This document shows positions 55,689-64,000 of a DNA stretch of 64,000 bases, piece after piece. Source of the stretch: Bacteroidia bacterium (lineage in GTDB: Bacteria; Bacteroidota; Bacteroidia; SpSt-205); assembly GCA_025059535.1 (NCBI GenBank), contig JANXCX010000002.1:1-64000 (forward strand), in the 5' to 3' direction. Every line of letters starts with the position of its first letter. Within the stretch, counting starts at the first letter, position 1. A program made the position numbers and the translations under genes. The notes under the pieces are model-generated. The model saw only the letters and a program-made list of their open reading frames with translations. It did no database searches and was not told where the DNA came from.

Positions 55689-56545
55689 GATCGCAGGCCT
55701 AGACGCTCTAAAATTCGCTCAAGGTCTTCTAAGCTGGTGTAATGGATGCGTACTTCGCCTTTTCCGCTGGCCCGGTGCTTGATTTCTACAGGGGCGTGGA
55801 GGTGGTAGGTGAGGCTGTGGGCTACCTCCCGCAAATGAATTTCGGCTGGGGTAGGTGAGGCGGCCTTAGGTGGCCGCTTAGGACGCGTCTGAGCCGCTAC
55901 AAGCGCCTCTACCTCGCGCGCACTTAGACCTTTGGCCTGAATAAGCCGAAAAATTTGCAATTGGGCTTCAGGCGTCTCTAAGGCCAGAAGCGGTCGGGCC
56001 TGGCCCTCCGAGAGCGTACCCTCTTTGAGGGCCTTTTGTATTTCGGGCGGCAAGCGTAACAGGCGTAGGGTATTCGTCACGGCGGGACGACTTTTGCCTA
56101 CATATTGGGCTACGGCTTCTTGGCTCAGACCGCACTCTTCTATAAGCCTTTTATAGGCTAAGGCCAGTTCTATGGGATTGAGGTCTTGGCGTTGGACATT
56201 CTCTACGAGGGCGAGGGCTAAAAGCTGCGTGTTATCTGCCGTCCGCACGTAGGCAGGGATGTGGGTAAGGCCCGCTAACTGGGCCGCACGCCAGCGCCGT
56301 TCCCCCGCAATCAACTGGTACTTATCCCCCACCGGCCGTACGGTAATTGGCTGAATCAAACCATGCTGGCGTATAGAGTCGGCCAGCTCCTGTAAATCCT
56401 CTGCCTTGAGGTCCAAGCGGGGCTGATAGGGATTAGGCTCAATTTGGCTTACCGGAATCTCCTGGACGCTGTGGGAGGTAGCTATGACGCTTTCCTCTAT
56501 AGGCAAAATGGCCCCCAGCCCCCGACCCAATCCACGCGGCTTCAT
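55685..56545 (-). CDS. parB: Chromosome partitioning protein ParB
   Basis: [72 protein letters not shown]. Confidence 0.96.
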   Translation of the reverse strand: MKPRGLGRGLGAILPIEESVIATSHSVQEIPVSQIEPNPYQPRLDLKAEDLQELADSIRQHGLIQPITVRPVGDKYQLIAGERRWRAAQLAGLTHIPAYVRTADNTQLLALALVENVQRQDLNPIELALAYKRLIEECGLSQEAVAQYVGKSRPAVTNTLRLLRLPPEIQKALKEGTLSEGQARPLLALETPEAQLQIFRLIQAKGLSAREVEALVAAQTRPKRPPKAASPTPAEIHLREVAHSLTYHLHAPVEIKHRASGKGEVRIHYTSLEDLERILERLGLRS

Positions 56546-57327
56546 GCAGGGATAGGAATATTATTGCGCTCTAAAATCTCGGCGGCGAGGTTGAGGTAGT
56601 CCTGGGCCCCGCGTGAATTCACATCGTATTGAATCACGGGCTTGCCATGGCTGGGTGCCTCGCTGAGCCGAGCATTCCGCTGAATTACCGTCCGAAATAC
56701 CACTCCTTCAAAGTGATGGGACACCTCTTCTACAACCTGACGGGAAAGGCGTAGCCGTGTATCGTGCATCGTCAGCAAAATGCCTTCTATAGTAAGGCTG
56801 GGGTTGAGCCGCTGCTGAACTATCTTAATGGTATTGAGAAGCTTGCCTAGGCCCTCCAAGGCAAAGTATTCGCACTGAACGGGTATAAGTACGCTGTCCG
56901 CCGCCACAAGGGCATTTACCGTAATAAGCCCTAATGAAGGCGCACAATCTAAAAAAATGAAATCGTAGGCCCCCCGGATGGGCTCTATAGCCTTACGCAG
57001 ACGGAATTCCCGCTGAGGTAGGTTAATCATATCCACCTCTGCGCCTACGAGGTCTATATGAGCAGGAATGAGGTGGAGATTCTCTAGCCCTGGCATCCGG
57101 TGGATAAGCGGGTGAGGGTCGGGCAGATTGCCTAAGATCACATCATAAATCGTTTGGGTGACGTTGCGCGGGTCTATACCGAGGCCAGACGTGGCATTAG
57201 CCTGCGGATCCACATCAATAAGGAGCACCTTAAACTCATATACGGCTAAAGAAGCGGCGAGGTTGATAGCGGTGGTTGTTTTGCCTACGCCGCCCTTCTG
57301 GTTTGCGATGGCAATTACCTTGCCCAT
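56542..57327 (-). CDS. parA: Chromosome partitioning ATPase ParA
   Basis: [56 protein letters not shown]. Confidence 0.97.
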   Translation of the reverse strand: MGKVIAIANQKGGVGKTTTAINLAASLAVYEFKVLLIDVDPQANATSGLGIDPRNVTQTIYDVILGNLPDPHPLIHRMPGLENLHLIPAHIDLVGAEVDMINLPQREFRLRKAIEPIRGAYDFIFLDCAPSLGLITVNALVAADSVLIPVQCEYFALEGLGKLLNTIKIVQQRLNPSLTIEGILLTMHDTRLRLSRQVVEEVSHHFEGVVFRTVIQRNARLSEAPSHGKPVIQYDVNSRGAQDYLNLAAEILERNNIPIPA

Positions 57328-57336
57328 ATTTCCCTA

Positions 57337-57344
57337 CAAAGCTA
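57337..57344 (-). promoter_or_regulatory. -7 motif TAGCTTTG upstream of parA
   Basis: TAnnTTTG match; 9 nt before ATG. Confidence 0.45.
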
Positions 57345-57370
57345 CGGAAAGGCTAGCGTACTTTGCGGCG

Positions 57371-58921
57371 ATGATTTTGCAAAAAGGGTGGAAATGGCTC
57401 GGGGTAATTGGGCTGTTGAGTCAGTGCCGGTCGGGGGGGGACCCGCCGCCTGGGGTGTTACGGGTAGCGCTCTTCAGCCCTTACAGCAGTTTGGATCCGA
57501 TTTATGCGCGGGATTTAGTCAGCGTTTGGCTTACCCAGCAGCTTTTTCGGGGGCTAGTAACCTATGACACAATGCTACGGCTTGTGCCCGATGCAGCCGC
57601 ACGGTGGGAGGTTTCACCCGATAGACGACGCTATCGCTTCTTTCTCAGGCGGAATTTGAGCTATGCGGGGTATCCTCACCGCTACCTAAAGGCCCAGGAT
57701 GTGGTGTATAGCTGGCACCGGCTGGCTCATCCGCAGTGGGCTTCGCCCGGCCGCTACCTTTTTCGGGGTATTATCGTTGGCTGGGAGGCCTACGAAAAGC
57801 AGACGGCTTCAACTATTAGGGGCTTACGGGCGCTGAATGACTCGGTGGTGGAAGTAGAGCTAGAGCGGCCGTATAGCCTTTTTCTTCACCTTTTGACGCT
57901 TCCGTATGCGGCGGTGGTACTACCTGAGGCGGTGGAGCGGCTGGGGCGGCGCTTTGCGCAGCAGCCAGTAGGCCTGGGCCCCTTTCAGCTAATTTATGAG
58001 GTGCCAGGGCGCCTCGTTGTACTCAAGCGCCGCCTACCTAAGGTAGGACGGGTAGAAAAGCTCGTCTTCCGCTGGTATCCTAATCGGCTACAGGCTTGGT
58101 TGGCCCTACAGCGGGGCGAAATAGATGCCTTAGAAGGGCTGGACATAGGCTTGCGCTACCTCCTGCGGCGCGATACCAGCTGGAAGCGCTGGGCCTACCT
58201 CGTGCAGGTGCCCCAGCTAGGCATAGAGTATTTAGGCCTAGATACACGGCCCATTAGTCCTTTAGGTGAGGTGTCGCTGCGCCGTGCGTTATCGGCGCTG
58301 GTAAAACGCTGCCGCGTAGCCGAAACCTTATGGCCCGATCTAGTCCAACCGGCCCATACCTTCATACCCCCTGCGCTCTTAGCCTGGATTCCTGACAGCG
58401 AGGCTGACCCGCCTGACTCAGCCCTAGTAGCCCGCCTAAGTCAGCTTTCCCTTACCCTTTACGCTGCACCGGCTTTTAGAGAACTCTGTGAATACCTGCA
58501 GGCCTGCCTCAAGCAGCAGGGCGTGCCTTTGCGTATAGAATACCTTTTGGGCCCTTCCCTGCGCGAGTTTCTCAATAAAGGCCAAATAGCTCTGTGGAAA
58601 GCCAGTTGGCTAGCCGACTTCCCTGAAGGTGAAAATTTCCTTTTGCTTTTTGAATCGTCTCAGCAAGCTCCCAAAGGCCCAAATACTTTTAGGCTAGCTA
58701 ATGAAGAACTTGATGCGTATATTCAAGCAAGCCGGCAGGAGTCAGATCCTTTTTGTAGGAAGATCCTATATAGCATAGCTGAAGAGCTTTTGCAGTACCA
58801 TGTGCCCGCTATTCCTCTCTATCACGGGCAGGCTATATGGGTTTTACATCGGCGTGTGCAGGCTTTTCCGCGTAGCGCACTGGCGGTATGGCTGCCCCTA
58901 CACGAAGTGGTATGTGAGTAA
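57371..58921 (+). CDS. ABC transporter substrate-binding lipoprotein (family 5, OppA/DppA-like)
   Basis: GLLSQC lipobox; SPYSSLDPIYARDLVSVWLTQQLFRGLVTYD; start at MILQKGWKW. Confidence 0.88.
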   Translation: MILQKGWKWLGVIGLLSQCRSGGDPPPGVLRVALFSPYSSLDPIYARDLVSVWLTQQLFRGLVTYDTMLRLVPDAAARWEVSPDRRRYRFFLRRNLSYAGYPHRYLKAQDVVYSWHRLAHPQWASPGRYLFRGIIVGWEAYEKQTASTIRGLRALNDSVVEVELERPYSLFLHLLTLPYAAVVLPEAVERLGRRFAQQPVGLGPFQLIYEVPGRLVVLKRRLPKVGRVEKLVFRWYPNRLQAWLALQRGEIDALEGLDIGLRYLLRRDTSWKRWAYLVQVPQLGIEYLGLDTRPISPLGEVSLRRALSALVKRCRVAETLWPDLVQPAHTFIPPALLAWIPDSEADPPDSALVARLSQLSLTLYAAPAFRELCEYLQACLKQQGVPLRIEYLLGPSLREFLNKGQIALWKASWLADFPEGENFLLLFESSQQAPKGPNTFRLANEELDAYIQASRQESDPFCRKILYSIAEELLQYHVPAIPLYHGQAIWVLHRRVQAFPRSALAVWLPLHEVVCE

Positions 58922-58925
58922 AGCT

Positions 58926-60188
58926 TTACTTATTCTGCGGCTGAGTAGGAAGGTTCGGCGTGGACTCGGGCGAAACTATCAAATTCATTTTTACCTGATA
59001 GGGTAAGTTGAGAATGCCCGCGTACTCATCAAAGAAGTGCTGATAGTTAGGGACATCCACAACAAACTCTGGCCTACACTCCCAAACGAAACGCTCACAT
59101 TCTCCCCATAATATAACGCGCCAGTGGTATATGCCTGGTGAGAGGGGTAGAAGGGGCAGCTTATAGATAACTTCGTAACGCCCTGGTTCAAGTACTTGCC
59201 GCAGACTCTTTATCCAGCCGGACCATAAAAGCCTTCCCGCAGAGTCAAATAAATTCACCTCATAATGCCAGGCGTAGATAGGTTCAAATACATCTAGCAC
59301 AAAGGCTATCTCGGTGGTATCTAAGTGACAGAGGGTATGAGGCGTCTTGTCGGAATTAAGCAGATACCAATAAAAGGACTCCGCTTTTCCCCTGAATTCG
59401 GACTGAAAAGTAGGCCGACTGAGACTACCTAAAAGGGCTTTTTCGTACGCATCCACGACTTCCAGCGTAGGCCCAATAGCTTGAAGGCGCCCGCCTTCTA
59501 GCCACATCGTGCGGTGGCATATCTGCTTGATCAGGTTCATCTGGTGCGATACAAATAAGACAGTACGTCCAGAGCCTTTAGATACTTCTTCCATTTTACC
59601 TAGGCATTTTTTCTGAAATTCGATATCGCCTACGGCCAGTACCTCATCCACTAAAAGAATTTCTGGCTCTAAATGAGCAGCAATAGAGAAAGCTAAACGG
59701 GCTCGCATACCTGGGGAATACTTTTTCATAGGGGTGTCAATGAAGTCTTTTATACCTGCGAATTCAATTATGGCATCTATTTTGCGCTTGATTTCGTTCC
59801 GCTTCATTCCGAGTAGAATGCCGTTGAAGTATATGTTTTCGCGGCCAGTTAGGTCTTCATGAAAGCCAGTGCCTACTTCTAAGAGGCTGCTGACACGGCC
59901 ATAGATTTCAGCGTAGCCTTCGGTAGGTTCGGTAAGGCGGCTAAGAAGCTTAAGCAGCGTGGTTTTACCGGCTCCGTTACGGCCGATAATCCCCAGTACT
60001 TCCCCCTGCTTTACTTCAAAACTCACCTCCCGCAGGGCCCAGAAAAGCACCGACCGCGTTTGTCGGAAAAGATCCCAAGGACGCCAGAAATAGTGACTTA
60101 GGCGGTCTCGCAGCGTATTATAGCGAACTTCTCCTGAACGCCGATAGGCTTTTCCAAGACCTACTGCGCGTATGGCCAGATGACTCAT
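58926..60188 (-). CDS. Polysaccharide ABC exporter ATP-binding protein (Wzt/TagH-like) with C-terminal carbohydrate-binding-like domain
   Basis: LGIIGRNGAGKTTLLKLLSRLTEPTEGYAEIYGRVSSLLEVGTGFHEDLTGRENIYFNG; KYSPGMRARLAFSIAAHLEPEILLVDEVLAVGD. Confidence 0.93.
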   Translation of the reverse strand: MSHLAIRAVGLGKAYRRSGEVRYNTLRDRLSHYFWRPWDLFRQTRSVLFWALREVSFEVKQGEVLGIIGRNGAGKTTLLKLLSRLTEPTEGYAEIYGRVSSLLEVGTGFHEDLTGRENIYFNGILLGMKRNEIKRKIDAIIEFAGIKDFIDTPMKKYSPGMRARLAFSIAAHLEPEILLVDEVLAVGDIEFQKKCLGKMEEVSKGSGRTVLFVSHQMNLIKQICHRTMWLEGGRLQAIGPTLEVVDAYEKALLGSLSRPTFQSEFRGKAESFYWYLLNSDKTPHTLCHLDTTEIAFVLDVFEPIYAWHYEVNLFDSAGRLLWSGWIKSLRQVLEPGRYEVIYKLPLLPLSPGIYHWRVILWGECERFVWECRPEFVVDVPNYQHFFDEYAGILNLPYQVKMNLIVSPESTPNLPTQPQNK

Positions 60189-60997
60189 ATAGCGTCATTT
60201 AGTAAACGCTCTACCTTCTTGAAGTAGAATAAGCCTCCTGTAAATACTACAGAAACCATGAGTAGGCTAGCCCAAAAAAGTGCCGGAATCTTGCCTTGAC
60301 CGAATAGGCACCAACGAAATCCCTCTACAATACCTACCATAGGATTGAGCGCGTAGAGCCATTGCCAAGCCTCAGGCAGAATTGAAGTAGGATAGACTAT
60401 GGGAGTCAAAAATAGACCCAGTTGAATAAAGAATGGGAGAACATATTGGACGTCGCGATAAAGATAGTTGATCGAAGATAGCCAAAGTCCCAGACTAAGA
60501 GCCGTAAATAAAGTAACTATCGAGAAGAAGGGAAAAAATATAATGCGCCAGCTTATTGGGAAGCCATACCACAGGATAAGTCCGCTAAGGGCGATGAAGG
60601 ATATAAGAAAATCTACACCACCCACCGCAGCTTTAGCTAGGGGAAGGATGATCCGTGGAAAATATACCTTAGTGATGAGATGCGAATAGTGTACGAGTGA
60701 CTGACTAGCCTGAGTGAGAGCCGTGGCAAAATAGTTCCATACAATCATACCACTAAATGTAAAAAGGGGATAGGGAAGGTTATCAGAAGGTACTTTTACA
60801 AGCTTACCCAAAATGAAGCTGAATATAGCCACGGCCGAAAGCGGCTGCAGAATAGCCCATAGGATGCCTAAGGTGGCTTGTTTATAACGCACCTTGAAGC
60901 TGACGATTATGAAGGCATATAAAAGATCGCGATACTGCCACACCTCTTGAAGCTCTAAGGTGAGGGGTCTCCCGGCACGTATTACCTGTGGCTTCAA
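60185..60997 (-). CDS. Polysaccharide ABC exporter permease (Wzm-like), TTG start
   Basis: YRDLLYAFIIVSFKVRYKQATLGILWAILQPLSAVAIFSFILGKL; ABC-2 family. Confidence 0.93.
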   Translation of the reverse strand: MKPQVIRAGRPLTLELQEVWQYRDLLYAFIIVSFKVRYKQATLGILWAILQPLSAVAIFSFILGKLVKVPSDNLPYPLFTFSGMIVWNYFATALTQASQSLVHYSHLITKVYFPRIILPLAKAAVGGVDFLISFIALSGLILWYGFPISWRIIFFPFFSIVTLFTALSLGLWLSSINYLYRDVQYVLPFFIQLGLFLTPIVYPTSILPEAWQWLYALNPMVGIVEGFRWCLFGQGKIPALFWASLLMVSVVFTGGLFYFKKVERLLNDAI

Positions 60998-61002
60998 CGG
61001 AC

Positions 61003-61010
61003 CAAAGGTA
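61003..61010 (-). promoter_or_regulatory. -7 motif TACCTTTG, 5 nt before the Wzm-like TTG
   Basis: TAnnTTTG match. Confidence 0.5.
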
Positions 61011-61036
61011 CAATAATTCGGCGTTCATTGTACCTT
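61005..61036. repeat. Perfect 10-bp inverted repeat AAGGTACAAT-N12-ATTGTACCTT spanning divergent promoters
   Basis: Direct reading: arms 61005-61014 and 61027-61036. Confidence 0.8.
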
Positions 61037-61042
61037 AAGAGG

Positions 61043-62479
61043 GTGGTGCAACAGTACGATTTGGTAATTGTAGGGGGTGGGGCTGCTGGCTTTGCCGGGG
61101 CTATGCGGGCCATGGACCTAGGAAAGAAAATCCTTTTGATTGAGAAAAATCGTATCGGTGGTGCGGCTATTTTCAACGGTGCCCTGGCTTCTAAGACCTG
61201 GTGGGAACTGGCTAAAGATTTTGACAAGCTTTTTCTCACAGATAGGGGATATAAAGTCAAAGAATACACTTTTTCCATAGAAACCTTTCGCACCATTGTC
61301 GCTCAAGCGGTAGAGGAACGCTACCAGCAAATGATGCGCCAGATTCAGTACTACCAGCAACTTGGCCTGCTTGATTTAGTGTATGGGCAAGCTGAATTCC
61401 TTGATCCGCATGTATTACGGGTCCAGCCGCACAGCGCACCGGCCTTTCTGGTACAGGCTAAATACTTTCTGTTGGCTACTGGCAGCCGGCCGCGCACCCT
61501 GTCCTATCTACCTGTAGATGGTCGCTACGTCTTCACGAGCGATCATTTAGACAGCCTTCAGGAGTTTCCTTCTGATCTCCTCATTATCGGCTCGGGTGTG
61601 ATAGGCTGTGAGTTTGCTACGATTCTCTCCACCTTCCCTCGGGTGCGGGTGACGATGATAGAAAAAGCCCCGCGCATTCTACCCTATGAGGACCCAGATA
61701 TCTCGGAGGTAGTTATGCAAAATCTCAGCGAATGCAACGTACGTTTCTTTACCCAGTCTCAACTGAAAGAGCTGCGGGTAGAAGATTCTGGGCGAATTCG
61801 CTATGTGGTGGAGCAGGCTAGAGGCGGCATACGAGAGGAGACGGCCTCCCACGTTTTGGTGGCGATTGGACGTGTGCCGAATACAGAGGGCTTGGGCCTG
61901 GAGCGGATAGGCATAGAAGTAGATTCCAACGGGTATATAGTTACCCACCTCACCCAGACTTCCGTGCCTCATATTTTCGCTGTGGGCGATCTGGATAACC
62001 ATCAGGCGGGTTTTGTGAATGTAGCGGAGCAGGAGGCCCGCTATGCGGTAGAACGCATGTTTGGTCGGGTGCGTCGACCCCTAGAGTATGACCACATCTC
62101 CTGGATTATGTTTCTTCGGCCTGAGGTCGCAGGGGTAGGCCTGAATGAACAACGCGCACGGGAGGAGGGCTACGCCTATCGCGTTGTGCGGTATAATTAC
62201 GAGCTTACGGCGCGCGGCATTGCGATGCGCACGAAGCGAAGTTTCCTAAAGCTAATTACTACCGATGAGGCAGACCCTTATATTTTAGGGTGCCGCGCCG
62301 TTGGACCGCAGGCTTCCACTATTATTGGGATGGTAGCCCTAATGATACGCTTTTCGCGACGGGTAAGCGATTTGTGCAGTATCCTTCAGCCGCATCCTTC
62401 CCTTACGGAAGGCATCCAAGAATGTGCACGCGCCCTTTTAGGCGAAGCCATCTTCAAGCCTGAGCTTCACATAGAATAG
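61043..62479 (+). CDS. FAD-dependent pyridine nucleotide oxidoreductase (dihydrolipoamide dehydrogenase / SthA-like) lacking the redox disulfide
   Basis: YDLVIVGGGAAGFAGAMRA, LLATGSRPR, IIGSGVIGCEFA, HIFAVGDLDNH, HPSLTE; GGAAIFNGALASK replaces GGTCLNVGCIPSK. GTG start is an estimate; ORF track starts at 61028. Confidence 0.88.
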   Translation: MVQQYDLVIVGGGAAGFAGAMRAMDLGKKILLIEKNRIGGAAIFNGALASKTWWELAKDFDKLFLTDRGYKVKEYTFSIETFRTIVAQAVEERYQQMMRQIQYYQQLGLLDLVYGQAEFLDPHVLRVQPHSAPAFLVQAKYFLLATGSRPRTLSYLPVDGRYVFTSDHLDSLQEFPSDLLIIGSGVIGCEFATILSTFPRVRVTMIEKAPRILPYEDPDISEVVMQNLSECNVRFFTQSQLKELRVEDSGRIRYVVEQARGGIREETASHVLVAIGRVPNTEGLGLERIGIEVDSNGYIVTHLTQTSVPHIFAVGDLDNHQAGFVNVAEQEARYAVERMFGRVRRPLEYDHISWIMFLRPEVAGVGLNEQRAREEGYAYRVVRYNYELTARGIAMRTKRSFLKLITTDEADPYILGCRAVGPQASTIIGMVALMIRFSRRVSDLCSILQPHPSLTEGIQECARALLGEAIFKPELHIE

Positions 62480-62489
62480 GGGCTTGCCC

Positions 62490-62984
62490 TTAGTTTTGTG
62501 CTCGCTGGGTTTGCCGCAACCATTCCAGCGTGGCCTTAGGGCCTTCGCTCGGAGAAACCTGACGCGCCACATGGGCTATTCGGCCCTCAGGGTCTATGAC
62601 AACAATGTCTCGACTACAGAGCCCAAAAAATCGCTTAACCTGGAAGTATTCGGCTATCTGGCCTTCTTTATCTACAATAAGTGGCACTTTGAGACAGTGT
62701 TTCTGCTTGAAGGCTTTATGACTTTTAGCATCTTGAGTACTTACGCCAAAAACCCTTGCGCCAATCTCCTCATAGGCTGGCAAGAGACGGGTGAATTCCT
62801 TAGCCTCTTGCGTACAGCCTGGCGTATCGTCATGCGGGTAAAAGAAGAGCACAACCCACTTGCCTCTAAGTTGGCTAAAGCTATACTGACGTCCTTCTTC
62901 ATCCGAAAAAGTCAGCTTCTCGGCTACTTTTTGGCCTACCTGTCCCATAACGAAGCCACTTAGAAGGGAAAGTATGCGCCACAT
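62490..62984 (-). CDS. bcp: Peroxiredoxin, thioredoxin-dependent thiol peroxidase (Bcp/PrxQ)
   Basis: WVVLFFYPHDDTPGCTQEAKEF, GARVFGVSTQDAKSHKAFKQKHCLKVPLIVD. Confidence 0.93.
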   Translation of the reverse strand: MWRILSLLSGFVMGQVGQKVAEKLTFSDEEGRQYSFSQLRGKWVVLFFYPHDDTPGCTQEAKEFTRLLPAYEEIGARVFGVSTQDAKSHKAFKQKHCLKVPLIVDKEGQIAEYFQVKRFFGLCSRDIVVIDPEGRIAHVARQVSPSEGPKATLEWLRQTQRAQN

Positions 62985-63032
62985 GTCCTGCCTAACGCTT
63001 TTGGCCCCGTAAATGTTTCAGACTTGTAGGGT

Positions 63033-64000
63033 ATGCGGGTGCTAGCCATGCTTACGGGGGTACTTTTCTGGAGTTGCCGAGGGCCTAGGGAGGAAAGGCT
63101 GGATTTCCATTCGGGCTATCCTACGCCGATTGCGCGCCTTTTGGTGCAGCGGTGTGGGGGCTGTCATGGCGGTAAGACCGCAACGGCGTCTCATGCGCAT
63201 GAGGTCTACTCCTCCTCTTCGCTAAATCTGAGTCGGTGGGATAGTCTATTTTATGGCCCGAGCCGGGAGTTAGCTCTCGTTGTGCCAGGTCAGCCGCGCT
63301 GGTCGGCGCTCTTATGGCATCTTAATACGGATTCTAGCTGGGGGCCTGTGGCGGCACCCCTTATGCCACCACCTATGCCCGATAGCTCCAATCGCCTAAG
63401 CCGCAGTGAGTTAGAGCTACTTCGCCAGTGGATAGCGGAGGGCGCCCCTAACTATTTAGGTGCATTGCCTTGGCACCATCGGCAGGCCTCCTCCCGACGA
63501 AAAGTTTTTATATGTGCCGCAGCTAGTGATCTTATAGCCGTGTATGATGCCGATACTTATCATCTTATGGCCTATATCCCCGTTGGCATTCACCCTAATC
63601 TCATTGAAAGTCCGCATTACATTCAAATTTCTCCTGATGGACGCTACCTATACGTTACGCTTATTGCAGGGGCTGCCGTGGAAGTATACCGCACGGATAC
63701 GTATGAAAAGGTAGGACGCTTGGAGGTGGCGCCAGAGCCAGCTCATTTGGAGCTGAGTGGGGATGGTACGCATGCGGTTATCACGCACTTTACTGATGGC
63801 GGTGCGGTTAAGCTTACGCTGATTCGGACGGCGCCGCTAGAGATTCTGGATGAGCTGCGCGACCCCCTCCATCAGATCATCGTCCGACCGCATGGCTTAT
63901 GGGTAGCGCCCGATTTCAGCCACGCCTATGTAACCGCCAATCGGGGCAATTACATTGTACGCCTTACCCTAAGCTCGGATCGGCGGCGTTTTACGGATTT
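63033..64000 (+). CDS. Lipoprotein with c-type heme site and YVTN-like beta-propeller (truncated by window end)
   Basis: Manual translation MRVLAMLTGVLFWSCRGP... (lipobox), RCGGCH heme motif, repeats such as YIQISPDGRYLYVT. Not in the ORF track because it runs off the window. Confidence 0.8.
   Translation, partial: MRVLAMLTGVLFWSCRGPREERLDFHSGYPTPIARLLVQRCGGCHGGKTATASHAHEVYSSSSLNLSRWDSLFYGPSRELALVVPGQPRWSALLWHLNTDSSWGPVAAPLMPPPMPDSSNRLSRSELELLRQWIAEGAPNYLGALPWHHRQASSRRKVFICAAASDLIAVYDADTYHLMAYIPVGIHPNLIESPHYIQISPDGRYLYVTLIAGAAVEVYRTDTYEKVGRLEVAPEPAHLELSGDGTHAVITHFTDGGAVKLTLIRTAPLEILDELRDPLHQIIVRPHGLWVAPDFSHAYVTANRGNYIVRLTLSSDRRRFTD

Noticed and set aside
55685-57327. Looked for parS (TGTTTCACGTGAAACA) near parAB to place the replication origin
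   Set aside because: No convincing match noticed in the window; CACGTG hexamers found lie in coding regions without the flanking arms.
1-64000. Searched by eye for CRISPR arrays, transposases, integrases, phage genes, toxin-antitoxin pairs and defence systems
   Set aside because: None seen; the window is core-genome-like throughout.

Overview
A gene-dense 64 kb chromosomal window from a Bacteroidota-type genome. Lineage evidence: T9SS C-terminal sorting tails, TAnnTTTG '-7' promoter motifs, and an Ig-like lipoprotein beginning CASVQAPTGGPPD. I read about 50 protein genes, mostly housekeeping: the rplM-rpsI-rpsB-hisS operon, metE, ricT, gltX, gdh, folA, pfkA, pbpC, queA, ispD, ribBA, adk, bioA, gcvP, sufS, leuS, fmt, hppA, fbaB, metK, parAB, and a Wzm/Wzt-type ABC exporter. 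There is also a tight tRNA-Ser/Pro/Arg cluster. I saw no CRISPR array, transposon, prophage or rRNA. Coding is extremely compact: three convergent pairs overlap by 31-34 bp and one by 14 bp. Only two intergenic gaps exceed about 150 bp, and both can be folded by hand into closed, multi-helix structures. The best candidate for something undescribed is the ~230-nt element at 37563-37791, between divergent sufS and a 4Fe-4S ferredoxin gene. Its helices use G-U pairs that favour a plus-strand RNA. A second candidate lies at 46141-46260, upstream of an amino-acid permease. Other notable points: -7 promoter motifs lie, most often, 3-5 nt from start codons (suggesting leaderless mRNAs); a face-to-face symmetric promoter sits between queA and an ABC permease; a dihydrolipoamide-dehydrogenase-like flavoprotein lacks both redox cysteines; and a CDS stop codon lies inside the antisense of a tRNA anticodon loop. 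All calls come from reading the sequence and supplied translations; no searches or folding software were run.
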